From contig DAOUAM010000022.1 in the NCBI GenBank assembly GCA_034433305.1, forward strand, positions 1 through 25,044: 25,044 nt of DNA. Reading direction: 5' to 3'. The notes beneath the pieces are model-generated. The model did no database searches, was not told where the DNA came from, and saw only the letters and a program-made list of their open reading frames with translations. Origin of the DNA: DAOUAM01 sp034433305. GTDB taxonomy: Bacteria > Chloroflexota > Dehalococcoidia > Lucifugimonadales > DAOUAM01. Shown in pieces: positions 7,818 to 15,484 of this stretch. How positions within the stretch are numbered: position 1 is the stretch's first letter; each line of letters starts with the position of its first letter. A program made the position numbers and the translations under genes.

Positions 7818-9443
7818 TCAGCTCTTCGCCCCGGTAGGAGCAGGCTGCGCCTGGCCGTGGGAAGGCGCCGGGGCCTGCCCGTTCTCTGCCAGCCGCTCGC
7901 CGGCGGCCAGGAAGCGGCGCTGGATGATGTAGCGCAGCCCGGTGGAGGCAGCCCTGAAGCCATTGCGCGCCTTGAACGGCCTCACATACCTGTTGTAGAG
8001 GCTTCGCCCGTCGCCATGGCCGCTGGCTGCCCGCTCCAGCAGGGAGAGGAAGCGTGCCTCCAGGTCTTTGCCGCAGACATCCTGGGCCAGTTGCACCGCC
8101 TTGCCAGCGTAGCGTATGACCTGGACGGTCTCTGAGGCTGTGAGGTCGCTGGAGGACCAGCCACAGCTTGTGTACATGAGCATGAGATGGCGCTGTAGCT
8201 CCAGCAGGCCAAGTACCGTGGCCTTCTCCTCCTCGGTAAGCTGGCGGACAGCGTGCCAGAGGAAGAACTCCTCAACGCTCTCCCTGGAGCGGTCCAGGAA
8301 CACCGAGATATAGTCGTTGCGGGCGGCCCAGGGGTCTTTGAGGAAGGCGCTGGCCTGCCGCTCGTAGACCGGGGCCAGGGTGTCCCGAAGCCAGTCGAAG
8401 GCCTCCCGCAGCGGCGCGCGCCATCCCTGGCCCTGCTGGGCCTGCAGGCAGCCACAGCCGGCGCGCCAGCGCTCGACGCCATGGGCGCAACTCCAGGAAC
8501 TGCCTTCGAAAACCCTGACCTCGTGCATGGGCGGGTGGAGCGCCAGGTACTCGGCGTAGTTGGTCAGGCGGGCCAGCCTGTGGGCCTTGATGTAGTCGAG
8601 GGCCTGGGCCAGGGCAGCGTAGCCGGCCCGGTGGTGATGGCCGTAGGTCTCGCCACAGGTGGCAACGCTGACAAGCTGGGGCCAGGAGCGCCCGGCGGCG
8701 AAACCTGCCGCCAGGCCGCGCGCCAGCCGCTCGCCGCTGGACAGCAGCTCGCCAAAGGCAACACCGGCGGATATGGGGCCATCGGCGAAGAACAGGGCTA
8801 TGCTCCGGCCCGATGGCAGCCGGTGCAGATAGGCCGTGCTGGGGTCAATCCGGCCGCCGGTGACGTCGCGCCACGCGAGGTCGGCGGGGAAAGCGCTACC
8901 GTTGTTCCCCACTCGTCGTACCAGGCGCGCCTGGTACGGGCTGAGGATGGTGAAGCGAATTCCTAGCTGCGCCAGGACATCCAGTATCTCCACGTCCACC
9001 GCCATCTCGGGAAGCCACATGCCCTCAGGCATACGCCCGAAGCGGTGCTGGAAGTCGCGGATACCCCATAGCACCTGGGTGTACCTGTCGCGCCGGTTGG
9101 CCAGGGGCAGTACCATGTGGTTGTATGCCTGGGCGATGGCCGGGCCGTGGCCGGAGAACAGGTGCTGGCCCTGTCTGTCCGCCGCCAGGACGGCCTGGTA
9201 CACCTCTGGCGCGTTGCACTCCAGCCAGGCCAGAAGCGTGGGGCCGAAGTTGAAGCTCATTCTGGCGTAGTTGCTCGGGTCAGCCTGGGCGGCGCTGCCA
9301 TTGGGGCCGTAGCACTCGGCGGTGATGCGCTCGTTCCAGTCCCGGTAGGGGTACGCCGATTGCTGGCGCTCCACGTAGCCCAGCCAGGGGTCTTCCCTGG
9401 GCGGCTGATAAAAGTGCCCATGGACACAGATAAAACGTTCCAA
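7818..9443 (-). CDS. GH57-family glycoside hydrolase with DUF3536-type C-terminus
   Basis: A 541-residue cytoplasmic protein of the GH57 / DUF3536 group, which acts on alpha-glucans. GH57 motif 1 reads HGHFYQPPRE (H8, H10). The GxWLPE-type motif is GMWLPEMAVD. The expected nucleophile is E265 in TCGETYGHHH. The C-terminal half, rich in Trp, Arg and Cys (including CAHGVERW and SCGWSSSDL), matches the DUF3536 extension. The frame is open to 9806, but homology starts at ERFICVHGHF, so I place the start at TTG 9441-9443, with a GAGGCGAG ribosome-like site just upstream. The upstream sequence is leader and promoter. There is no signal peptide. The substrate is inferred, since no glycogen genes are adjacent. 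Confidence 0.85.
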   Translation of the reverse strand: MERFICVHGHFYQPPREDPWLGYVERQQSAYPYRDWNERITAECYGPNGSAAQADPSNYARMSFNFGPTLLAWLECNAPEVYQAVLAADRQGQHLFSGHGPAIAQAYNHMVLPLANRRDRYTQVLWGIRDFQHRFGRMPEGMWLPEMAVDVEILDVLAQLGIRFTILSPYQARLVRRVGNNGSAFPADLAWRDVTGGRIDPSTAYLHRLPSGRSIALFFADGPISAGVAFGELLSSGERLARGLAAGFAAGRSWPQLVSVATCGETYGHHHRAGYAALAQALDYIKAHRLARLTNYAEYLALHPPMHEVRVFEGSSWSCAHGVERWRAGCGCLQAQQGQGWRAPLREAFDWLRDTLAPVYERQASAFLKDPWAARNDYISVFLDRSRESVEEFFLWHAVRQLTEEEKATVLGLLELQRHLMLMYTSCGWSSSDLTASETVQVIRYAGKAVQLAQDVCGKDLEARFLSLLERAASGHGDGRSLYNRYVRPFKARNGFRAASTGLRYIIQRRFLAAGERLAENGQAPAPSHGQAQPAPTGAKS

Positions 9444-9567
9444 TGCGCTCGCCTCGCTGCAGCGCGCCTGCCCAGCACGCCAGGAATAAGAATATGACGG
9501 ACTGACCTCCTCATCTCCCGCTCTCCCTGGGTCTGCGGCACAGGCCGCCTGGTTGCTCCGAGCGGAC

Positions 9568-9598
9568 ATAATAGCACAAAAGGACGAGGAGGCGACAA
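9568..9598 (-). promoter_or_regulatory. Likely promoter of the GH57 gene
   Basis: On the minus strand, a -10 box TATTAT (9568-9573) is preceded by TGC, an extended -10. A -35-like TTGTCG (9593-9598) lies at a long 19-base spacing. It would give a leader of about 120 bases before the TTG start. The rest of 9600-9820 shows only a small GGCCCC/GGGGCC hairpin at about 9763-9779. Confidence 0.4.
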
Positions 9599-9821
9599 GC
9601 GCTGGACAGGCTGGCCAGGCAATTTCCCCATTACTGGTGGTCTGGCCGGCAGTATGCATCAACTCTAGTACCGGAGAGTGAAGAGCCAGGTGAAGTCCTG
9701 GTAATACAAGAGGGGAAATCTGGTGAAAAAAGGTGCCCTGTGGGTGAAGGATACGTGATGCTGGCCCCTTCCAGGGGCCTGACCCATCCCGGCACCGGGC
9801 TGGCACGCGGGCCAGACGCCA

Positions 9822-9894
9822 GCCCCCTCTTCTAACTCTCCCCCAGAGGGGGCGAGAACTCCCTTCCCCCTGTGGGGGAAGGCCAGGAAGGGGG
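9822..9894 (+). repeat. Dispersed double-hairpin intergenic repeat, copy B
   Basis: Carries hairpin 1 (CCCCC-AGA-GGGGG, then CGAG) and the perfect 9-bp hairpin 2 (CCTTCCCCC-TGT-GGGGGAAGG). It differs from copies C and D mainly in the opening (TCTTCTAACTC for TCTCTGGCTC) and in GGCCAGG for GGTCAGG. It lies in the 551-base gap between the divergent GH57 and argC genes, 40 bases upstream of the likely argC promoter. Confidence 0.92.
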
Positions 9895-9933
9895 CCGTGC
9901 CTTGCCAGTGCACCCCCCTATAAGGTCTGCCCC

Positions 9934-9963
9934 TTGTTCCACAGCCAGGCCCAGGATTATACT
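9934..9963 (+). promoter_or_regulatory. Likely promoter of argC
   Basis: TTGTTC (9934-9939), an 18-base spacer and TATACT (9958-9963, five of six consensus positions). It predicts a short leader of about 25 bases containing the strong ribosome site at 9980-9988. No ARG-box operator was recognised. Confidence 0.5.
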
Positions 9964-9994
9964 TTGTCCAATGGCAACCAGGAGGTGAAAAACG

Positions 9995-11029
9995 GTGAAG
10001 GTAGGGATCATTAACGTCACCGGGTACTCAGGTGTGGAACTGGCCCGGATCCTGCACCGACATCCAGACACACAGATCACCTCCGTCACCGGACGAAGCG
10101 CCGTAGGCAAGAAGCTGGGCGAGTTCTTTCCCCACCTGGCGGACATGGACCTGACCATCACGGAGGAGATAACCGAGAGCGTTGACGTGGTATTCTCGGC
10201 GCTGCCCCAGACGGCCAGCGCCGAGAAGCTGGCGCCGCTGCTGAGGCAGGGCGTCAAGGCCATTGACATCAGCGCCGACTTCCGCCTGAAGAGTGTGGCC
10301 GAGTACCAGCAGTGGTACAAGGCGGAGCACCCGTGCCCGGAGTTCCTGGAGGAAGCGGTGTACGGCCTGACGGAGCTGAACCGCAAGGAGGTCTCGGCGG
10401 CCAGGCTGGTAGCCAACCCCGGGTGCTACCCCACGGCGGCCATCCTGGCGCTGGCGCCGGCCATCAAGGCCGGCATCATCGGGCCTGACATCATCATAGA
10501 CGCCAAGTCCGGTGTATCGGGGGCGGGCCGGGGGCTGTCGCTGGGCACCCACTTCTCCGAGGTCAACGAGAACGTGATGGCCTACTCGGTGGAAGGCCAT
10601 CGCCACCTGCCGGAGATCACCCAGGAGCTGCGCAAGATAGATGGCGCCTCGGATATGAGGATAACCTTCCTCACCCACCTCATCCCCATGACCAGGGGGA
10701 TCCTCACCACCTGCTATGCCCCGCTGCGCAGCGGCGCCATCGCCTCGGGCCAGGCGGCCAGGGGTGAGCTTATGCAGCTTTACCGGGACTTCTACAAAGG
10801 CGAGCCTTTTGTCCGGGTGGTAAGCGAGTCGCCCATGACCAAGCACACCCTGGGTAGCAACTTCTGCGTGATATTCCCCACCCTGGACCCACGCACCAAC
10901 CGGCTTATCGCCATAAGCTGCCTGGACAACCTGGTGAAGGGCGCGGCCGGCCAGGCCATACAGAACATGAACCTGATGTTCGGCATAGCCGAGGACGAGG
11001 GGCTACAGCAGCTAGCGCTGTACCCCTAG
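9995..11029 (+). CDS. argC: N-acetyl-gamma-glutamyl-phosphate reductase
   Basis: Third step of arginine (ornithine) synthesis: NADPH-dependent reduction of N-acetyl-glutamyl-5-phosphate to the semialdehyde, in the cytosol. The 344-residue protein has the dinucleotide-binding start VGIINVTGYSGVELARIL, the catalytic cysteine C144 in NPGCYPTAA, the SGVSGAGRG loop, and the histidine motif EGHRHLPEI (H202, H204). The start is GTG at 9995, set by a textbook AGGAGGTGA at 9980-9988. It stands alone here: the usual neighbours argJ, argB and argD are not adjacent, so the pathway is dispersed or continues elsewhere. Confidence 0.97.
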   Translation: MKVGIINVTGYSGVELARILHRHPDTQITSVTGRSAVGKKLGEFFPHLADMDLTITEEITESVDVVFSALPQTASAEKLAPLLRQGVKAIDISADFRLKSVAEYQQWYKAEHPCPEFLEEAVYGLTELNRKEVSAARLVANPGCYPTAAILALAPAIKAGIIGPDIIIDAKSGVSGAGRGLSLGTHFSEVNENVMAYSVEGHRHLPEITQELRKIDGASDMRITFLTHLIPMTRGILTTCYAPLRSGAIASGQAARGELMQLYRDFYKGEPFVRVVSESPMTKHTLGSNFCVIFPTLDPRTNRLIAISCLDNLVKGAAGQAIQNMNLMFGIAEDEGLQQLALYP

Positions 11030-11104
11030 AGGCGGTCCTGGCTGACAGGCCGCGCGCCCCAGGGACAGCCTGTCCAGCGGGGCACCAGCGCCTTCGCCAT
11101 CAGG

Positions 11105-11137
11105 CATGGGGGCAGTCCATCAGTGACTGCCCCCATG
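11105..11137. terminator. Perfect 13-bp hairpin after argC
   Basis: CATGGGGGCAGTC (11105-11117) and GACTGCCCCCATG (11125-11137) form a perfect stem with a 7-base loop, 75 bases past the argC stop. It has no good T-run on either strand (only CTGCTTTCCC follows on plus), so it may stabilise the 3' end or act with Rho rather than as a classic intrinsic terminator. The spacer 11030-11323 shows nothing else clear. Confidence 0.5.
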
Positions 11138-11323
11138 CTGCTTTCCCGGCCCGACATGGGGAAAGCACGTGGCAGAACTATGCCAGTGCCCGCGTTGAAA
11201 CACCCACCGCCCCCAAGTGGATTCCCCCATGCGTACCACTCCTCAAAGAGCGAAGATAGATTTCCAGGCGGTGTGACACTGGCAGGTGCCCGATGCCACG
11301 TGGACCATGTAGAGAACCAGAGG

Positions 11324-11743
11324 ATGTCGGACGAAACACGTACTGGACTCGGCAGCCATACGCCAGAGATGCCCGGAAGCAACGGCGACGCCCTCGCCAT
11401 TGACAAAGCGGCGGCTGTTGCCAGCCTGGGCAGCGAAAGGCTCCTGCTGAAGGTTGTGGGCCTTTTCCTGTCCAACTACTCCAAGCGGATGCAGGACATA
11501 AGGCAGGCGGTGCAAAACCATGACAGCGACGCGCTGGTCCTGGCCGCCCACGCCCTCAAAAGCGCCATGTGCTACTTCTCGGCCCATGCAGCCACCGAGG
11601 CTGCCCTCAGCCTGGAGACCATGGGCCGCAACGGCGACCTTTCCCATGCGCAAGAGGTATTCTCGAAGCTGGAAGTGGAGATAGGACGCCTTACGCGAGG
11701 GCTTTCCGCTCTGCTGGAGGAGGAGAAGTTACGCGGGTTCTAG
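11324..11743 (+). CDS. HPt (histidine phosphotransfer) domain protein
   Basis: A 139-residue single HPt domain that would carry a phosphoryl group between receiver domains in a multistep phosphorelay. The phospho-accepting histidine is H76 in LVLAAHALKSA, the standard AHxLK motif, within a mostly helical protein that ends in a Glu-rich helix. The start is uncertain. ATG at 11324 (MSDETRTG) has only a weak AGAGG directly before it. The frame is open to GTG 11123, but the extra residues are Pro/His-rich and unlike a domain. Its last codons overlap the start of the kinase gene, so the two are translationally coupled. Confidence 0.82.
   Translation: MSDETRTGLGSHTPEMPGSNGDALAIDKAAAVASLGSERLLLKVVGLFLSNYSKRMQDIRQAVQNHDSDALVLAAHALKSAMCYFSAHAATEAALSLETMGRNGDLSHAQEVFSKLEVEIGRLTRGLSALLEEEKLRGF
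11716..11733 (+). promoter_or_regulatory. Ribosome site and apparent ACG start codon of the REC-kinase gene
   Basis: GGAGGAGGAG (11716-11725) is followed, after 5 bases (AAGTT), by ACG at 11731-11733. Translation from this ACG yields [M]RVLVAEDD, exactly where receiver domains begin. No ATG, GTG or TTG occurs in this frame between GTG 11569 (deep in the HPt gene) and the receiver. Confidence 0.6.
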
Positions 11744-12894
11744 TCGCAGAGGACGACCTTGTTTTCCGCTCTGTCCTTGAGACCCTCCTGGCCCAGTGGG
11801 GATACGAAGTCATCAGCTTTGGGGACGGCATGCAGGCCTACAAGGCCCTGGAGACTGCTCCGGCCCCCCAGATAGCCATTCTGGACTGGCTGATGCCCGG
11901 GATGGATGGGCTGGAGCTTTGCCAGAAACTCCGCATAGCCGCCCGCGATGGCATGTACATCATCCTCCTGACGGGGCGGAACGAGAAGAACGACCTCATC
12001 CGCGGCCTTCACGCCGGCGCGGACGACTACATCACCAAGCCCTTCAACCCTGAGGAGCTGCGTGCCCGGATGCGAGTCGGCGAGCGCATCCTGACTCTGC
12101 AGCAGCAGCGGGTGGAGCAGGAGACGGCGCGCTACGTCAAGGAGCTGGAACAGGCCGTGGTCGAGTTGCGCCTTTCGCGCTCGCGCCTGGTGGTGGTGCA
12201 GGAGGACGTGAGGCAGGCCATTGCCGAGGAGCTACATGGCAACGTCCAGACCCGGATGTACATGCTGTACCTGCGGTTGCAGGACGCCCTGCACAGAGTC
12301 CCCCCAGCCCTGGAGGGGCTGGCCGCCGAACTCCAGGAAATCGCCCGGGAGCTGGACAGCCTGCGGGATAAGGAGATCAGGCAACTGTCCCACAGGCTGC
12401 ACCCCAGCATTATCAAGCTGGGCCTGGGCGCCGGCCTGCGCTCTCTGCGCGACCAGTACGAGCGCTCCATCCAGGTGGAACTGGACATCGGCCCTGAAGT
12501 GGTCGCCATGGAGACGGTGGGCAAGTCCTCCATCCCCCTGAACGTGCGGCTGGGCCTGTACAGGGTCGCCGAGGAGGCGCTGTCCAACACCATAAAGCAC
12601 GCCCAGGCCACCAGTGCCAGGGTGGAGCTGGTGACTTCGCCCGACGGCGGCAAGCTCTGCCTTACGGTGGAGGACAACGGCAAGGGCTTCGTCCCTGACC
12701 CCAGCAGGCGCGGCCTGGGGCTGAACGCCATCGCGGACTACATGGGCGCCATCGGGGGCAGCTTCGAGGTCATCTCGGCCCCGGGGCAGGGCACACGGAT
12801 AACCGCGATAGCATCGCTGGAACCAGCCACTTACCAGGACATGGGCGGCAGGCCCCAGGCTCACGCTCCCCTAGCTCTGCAAAGCCTGTCGTAG
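11731..12894 (+). CDS. REC-domain histidine kinase (NarX/LiaS-type HisKA_3 plus HATPase)
   Basis: A soluble hybrid of about 387 residues. Residues 1-115 are a receiver domain with acidic pocket D8/D9, phospho-acceptor D52 in AILDWLMPG, T81 and K103 in ADDYITKPF. A coiled coil (about 118-155) leads to a HisKA_3-like dimerisation domain with H169 in AEELHGNVQTRM. The HATPase_c domain (about 265-375) has the N-box EEALSNTIKHA, then VEDNGKGF and RRGLGLNAI. There is no membrane segment or sensor domain, so the receiver, perhaps fed by the HPt protein, is the likely input. It overlaps the HPt gene by 13 bases in another frame, and its start appears to be ACG. Its 3' end overlaps the convergent REC gene by 24 bases. 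Confidence 0.88.
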   Translation, partial: TRVLVAEDDLVFRSVLETLLAQWGYEVISFGDGMQAYKALETAPAPQIAILDWLMPGMDGLELCQKLRIAARDGMYIILLTGRNEKNDLIRGLHAGADDYITKPFNPEELRARMRVGERILTLQQQRVEQETARYVKELEQAVVELRLSRSRLVVVQEDVRQAIAEELHGNVQTRMYMLYLRLQDALHRVPPALEGLAAELQEIARELDSLRDKEIRQLSHRLHPSIIKLGLGAGLRSLRDQYERSIQVELDIGPEVVAMETVGKSSIPLNVRLGLYRVAEEALSNTIKHAQATSARVELVTSPDGGKLCLTVEDNGKGFVPDPSRRGLGLNAIADYMGAIGGSFEVISAPGQGTRITAIASLEPATYQDMGGRPQAHAPLALQSLS

Positions 12895-13227
12895 AGTGCT
12901 GGTACGCAGGTCCTTCTTGGGTATGAAGGCCAGCGCGCCAATCTCTCGCGCCAGTCGCGCGTACTCATTGTCAGAGTTCATGCTGGTCAGGACTATTTTG
13001 ACCCTGGAGTAGCGCCCCAGCATCAGCCTGGCTACCTCGAAGCCGTCCATGGGCTGCATCTGGACATCCATGAGGACCAGGTCGGGGCTGATGCGCTCCA
13101 TCAGGCTCAAAGCCTCCACGCCGCTGCTGGCCTCGGCTACCACCCGGAACTCCTCGTCTCGCTCCAGCAAGGACCGGGCCAGGCGACGAAAAGCCGCCTG
13201 GTCATCCACTAGCATGACTTCAAACAT
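12871..13227 (-). CDS. Single-domain response regulator (CheY-like receiver)
   Basis: A 118-residue lone receiver domain without an output domain. It has D8/D9, phospho-acceptor D54 in DLVLMDVQMQPMDG, T81 in IVLTSMNSD and K104 in FIPKKDL. The ATG at 13225-13227 starts at the first residue of the domain and has a GAGGG-type site upstream; the frame is open to 13413, but that part does not resemble a protein domain. It converges on the REC-kinase gene with a 24-base tail overlap. It probably acts as an intermediate or competitor in the local phosphorelay rather than as a transcription factor. Confidence 0.88.
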   Translation of the reverse strand: MFEVMLVDDQAAFRRLARSLLERDEEFRVVAEASSGVEALSLMERISPDLVLMDVQMQPMDGFEVARLMLGRYSRVKIVLTSMNSDNEYARLAREIGALAFIPKKDLRTSTLRQALQS

Positions 13228-13334
13228 CCCGTTACCCTCAGGTAAACGCCAGCGATGATGGCAAAGGCCCGGAGCAACCTGTCCCCGGCAGGTGCGGAAG
13301 TGGAATCGTCCAGGGGCGTCTTCGCCCTGACTGC

Positions 13335-13356
13335 GGTGGCACCTGGAGGTGCCACC
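13335..13356. other. Perfect 9-bp hairpin between the two response regulator genes
   Basis: GGTGGCACC (13335-13343), TGGA loop, GGTGCCACC (13348-13356). It lies 35 bases past the stop of the NarL-like regulator gene (minus strand). It has no T-run, so it is not a classic terminator; it may be an RNA-stabilising element or an operator. Confidence 0.45.
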
Positions 13357-13390
13357 CCGGCACGGCAGGCATAGCCGGAGGGCCACCCGC

Positions 13391-14032
13391 TCAGTTGCCT
13401 CTGGTCTGCTCAAGATAAGCGCGGATGGCCCTCACGCGGGGGTCTATGTCGCCCTCGCGGGCAATGCCCAGCTCGAAGTAGATCATGTCCTGCCACTCCG
13501 CCACCATCCTCTCGTTGATGCCCATCTTCTGAGCTATGGCGGCATTGCTGTAACCCTGGGCCATCAGCTCCAGGACCCTGGCTGGCTCGGGGGCCAGCTT
13601 GCCCACGGGCGTGTCACGTCTGGGCCTGAGGACCTCTGTCACCTCGGGGTCTATGACAATCATCCCCCAGGACGATCCTTTAATGGCCCGGACCACGACA
13701 TCAACATCATGCACATTCTTCTTCAGCAAATAGGACCAACCGGCGGCGTTGACTATGAACTGCCTGTCAACATGCATGGAAAGCAGCACAATACCGATGG
13801 CCGGGTTCATGGCCTTGATCTTGTAGCCAGCCTCGATGCCGCTGGGGCCAGGGCCAAGCTCTATGTCCATGAGCACGACGTCTGGCTGCACGGCCCTGGC
13901 CTTCTCCACAGCTTCAAGCCCGCTGGAGGCCTCCCCGACCACCTGGATTTCAGGGTACCTGCCCAGTTGCGAGCGCAGCATCTGGCGGAACAGGGCATGG
14001 TCTTCTACTATGAGCACGCTGGTAACGCTCAC
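13391..14032 (-). CDS. NarL-like response regulator with a divergent HTH
   Basis: A 213-residue regulator. The receiver (1-125) has E10/D11, phospho-acceptor D56 in DVVLMDIEL, a serine at the switch position (LLSMH) and K-K in SYLLKKNV. A short linker leads to a LuxR/GerE-like helix-turn-helix (about 148-190): the first half, ARVLELMAQGYSNAAIAQKM, fits the family well, but the recognition helix reads INERMVAEWQDMI, unlike the common TVKxHxxxI. About 20 charged residues follow. It starts with GTG at 14030-14032, with AGGAGG 6 bases upstream. It is the likely output of the neighbouring phosphorelay, on the same strand as the single-domain receiver gene. Confidence 0.85.
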   Translation of the reverse strand: MSVTSVLIVEDHALFRQMLRSQLGRYPEIQVVGEASSGLEAVEKARAVQPDVVLMDIELGPGPSGIEAGYKIKAMNPAIGIVLLSMHVDRQFIVNAAGWSYLLKKNVHDVDVVVRAIKGSSWGMIVIDPEVTEVLRPRRDTPVGKLAPEPARVLELMAQGYSNAAIAQKMGINERMVAEWQDMIYFELGIAREGDIDPRVRAIRAYLEQTRGN

Positions 14033-14233
14033 GGCGGCCCTCCTGGGCTGCTGTCAAATAGGAACATAACCGCTGCCGCCATGAGCTAAACCAGGGCCAG
14101 GCAATGCGGGGTGAGTTGGCTTGCGGCGCTGCTGTTTTGAGCCTAGAATAGAAGAGGCGGTTTTCGCAAAGTAGCGCTGCGCCATCAAGGTTAATTCCCT
14201 CTCGCTGGTTGCCGGCTGCCGCCGGCGCTCTGT

Positions 14234-14306
14234 GCCCCCATCGTCTAGCGGCCCAGGACAGCGGCCTTTCAAGCCGCAAACACGGATTCGAATTCCGTTG
14301 GGGGCG
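14234..14306 (+). tRNA. tRNA-Glu (anticodon UUC)
   Basis: A 73-base cloverleaf. The acceptor stem GCCCCCA/TGGGGGC pairs fully (14234-14240 with 14299-14305, discriminator G14306). The anticodon stem GCGGC/GCCGC encloses loop CTTTCAA, with TTC at 14268-14270. The T-arm is ACGGA-TTCGAAT-TCCGT (14282-14298). CCA is not encoded. The D-arm carries TCTAGCGGCCCAGGACA, typical of tRNA-Glu. Confidence 0.96.
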
Positions 14307-14424
14307 CTCCTGGCACTTAACTTCTCCCAGGAGAGCACTCGCCTACCCTGCCAGACGAATACCCCTGGCCTGGCAGCCCGCGCCCCGGAGCCGGCAGGCC
14401 AGGCCATTTTCAAGGCCTGCCATC

Positions 14425-15222
14425 ATGTCCACGTACCGTATCAAGAGGGCCATCAGGGCTGGCTGGGACGCCATGTCAGACTCCTACCAGTCTGAGACGC
14501 GCATCTCCCTGGACGACGTCCACTATGCCCCACTGTGTCCAGGCGAGCGAGAGCTACGGCTTATAGGCGATGTCAAGGGCAAGCGCGTGCTGGAACTGGC
14601 CTGCGGCGCCGCCCAGAACTCCATTGCCCTGGCCCGGTGGGGCGCCGAAACCGTCGCCCTGGACTTCTCCCCAAGGCAGCTTAGCAGGGCCAGGGCGCTG
14701 GTCTCCCGCGAAGGCGTTGATGTCTCCCTGGTGTGCGGCGACATGGAAGAGCTGGGCATGTTCCGCGATAACTCCTTTGACCTTGTGCTCTCCTCCTTCG
14801 GCTGGGAGTTCGTGCCAGACCTGGAGGCCTGCTTCCAGGAGTGCCACAGGGTACTGCGGAGCGGCGGACTGCTGCTGGTCTGCACCGTCCACCCGCTGTC
14901 GGCCTTCCAGTGGGACGAGCAAGAGCGCCATTTGCTGGTCACAGACTACTTCCATATTCCGGTGGAGGTATGGGAAGATTCAGGGGAGATAGATGGACAG
15001 CGCCCGCTGACCTTCTTTCACACCTTTGAGGACATGTTCAGGCTGCTCACCTCCAGCCGCTTCACTGTCGAAGACGTAGTGGAACCGTACCCATACCCTA
15101 TCCATGCCATGAGCGAGACAGAAAGACGCGCTATCCCCTACACCGGGGACTTCTGGGAGAAGCAGTACGAGAGGCTTGCCCGCGTGCCTTTTGCCATCAT
15201 CTACAAGGCACGCAAGCTATGA
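14425..15222 (+). CDS. Class I SAM-dependent methyltransferase
   Basis: A 265-residue Rossmann-fold methyltransferase. Motif I is RVLELACGAAQNSIALA (from about residue 54), followed by the acidic ALDFSPRQL (motif II), CGDMEELG and FDLVLSSFGWEFVPD (motif IV region) and LRSGGLLLVCTVHPLS. A C-terminal region contains a Tyr/Phe-rich DYFHIPVEVW. The acceptor molecule is unknown. The ATG at 14425 is chosen because the preceding in-frame stretch is the tRNA and spacer; a weak AAGG lies upstream. The downstream spacer 15223-15484 shows two overlapping short hairpins (about 15306-15342) and no clear promoter. Confidence 0.85.
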   Translation: MSTYRIKRAIRAGWDAMSDSYQSETRISLDDVHYAPLCPGERELRLIGDVKGKRVLELACGAAQNSIALARWGAETVALDFSPRQLSRARALVSREGVDVSLVCGDMEELGMFRDNSFDLVLSSFGWEFVPDLEACFQECHRVLRSGGLLLVCTVHPLSAFQWDEQERHLLVTDYFHIPVEVWEDSGEIDGQRPLTFFHTFEDMFRLLTSSRFTVEDVVEPYPYPIHAMSETERRAIPYTGDFWEKQYERLARVPFAIIYKARKL

Positions 15223-15484
15223 GGCTGCCCCCCTTTCCCGGCCTGCGGGGAACTTTTGCGGCCCCGGAGAAGTCTTTAACTTGTCTTGCACCAGGTGCGA
15301 TTAAAGGCGGCGAAAAGTCCCGCCTCCCCTGCCGAGAGGAGGGCCGGACGAAAGGGCAAGTACTGCTTCATGTCGGGCCTCTTGCGTCTGGGGCCAGCAG
15401 GCCCACGCCTCTCCTGAGCAGCCCTGGTGCCAGCACTCCGGGGGCGAGTACCCAGCGCTCCGGGCTGGACGCAGGTGAGGCTGT

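Noticed and set aside
11123..11323. Upstream extension of the HPt protein to GTG 11123
   Set aside because: That start lies inside the argC downstream hairpin, and the extra residues do not look like a domain. The true start could still be ATG 11180, so this is not fully settled.
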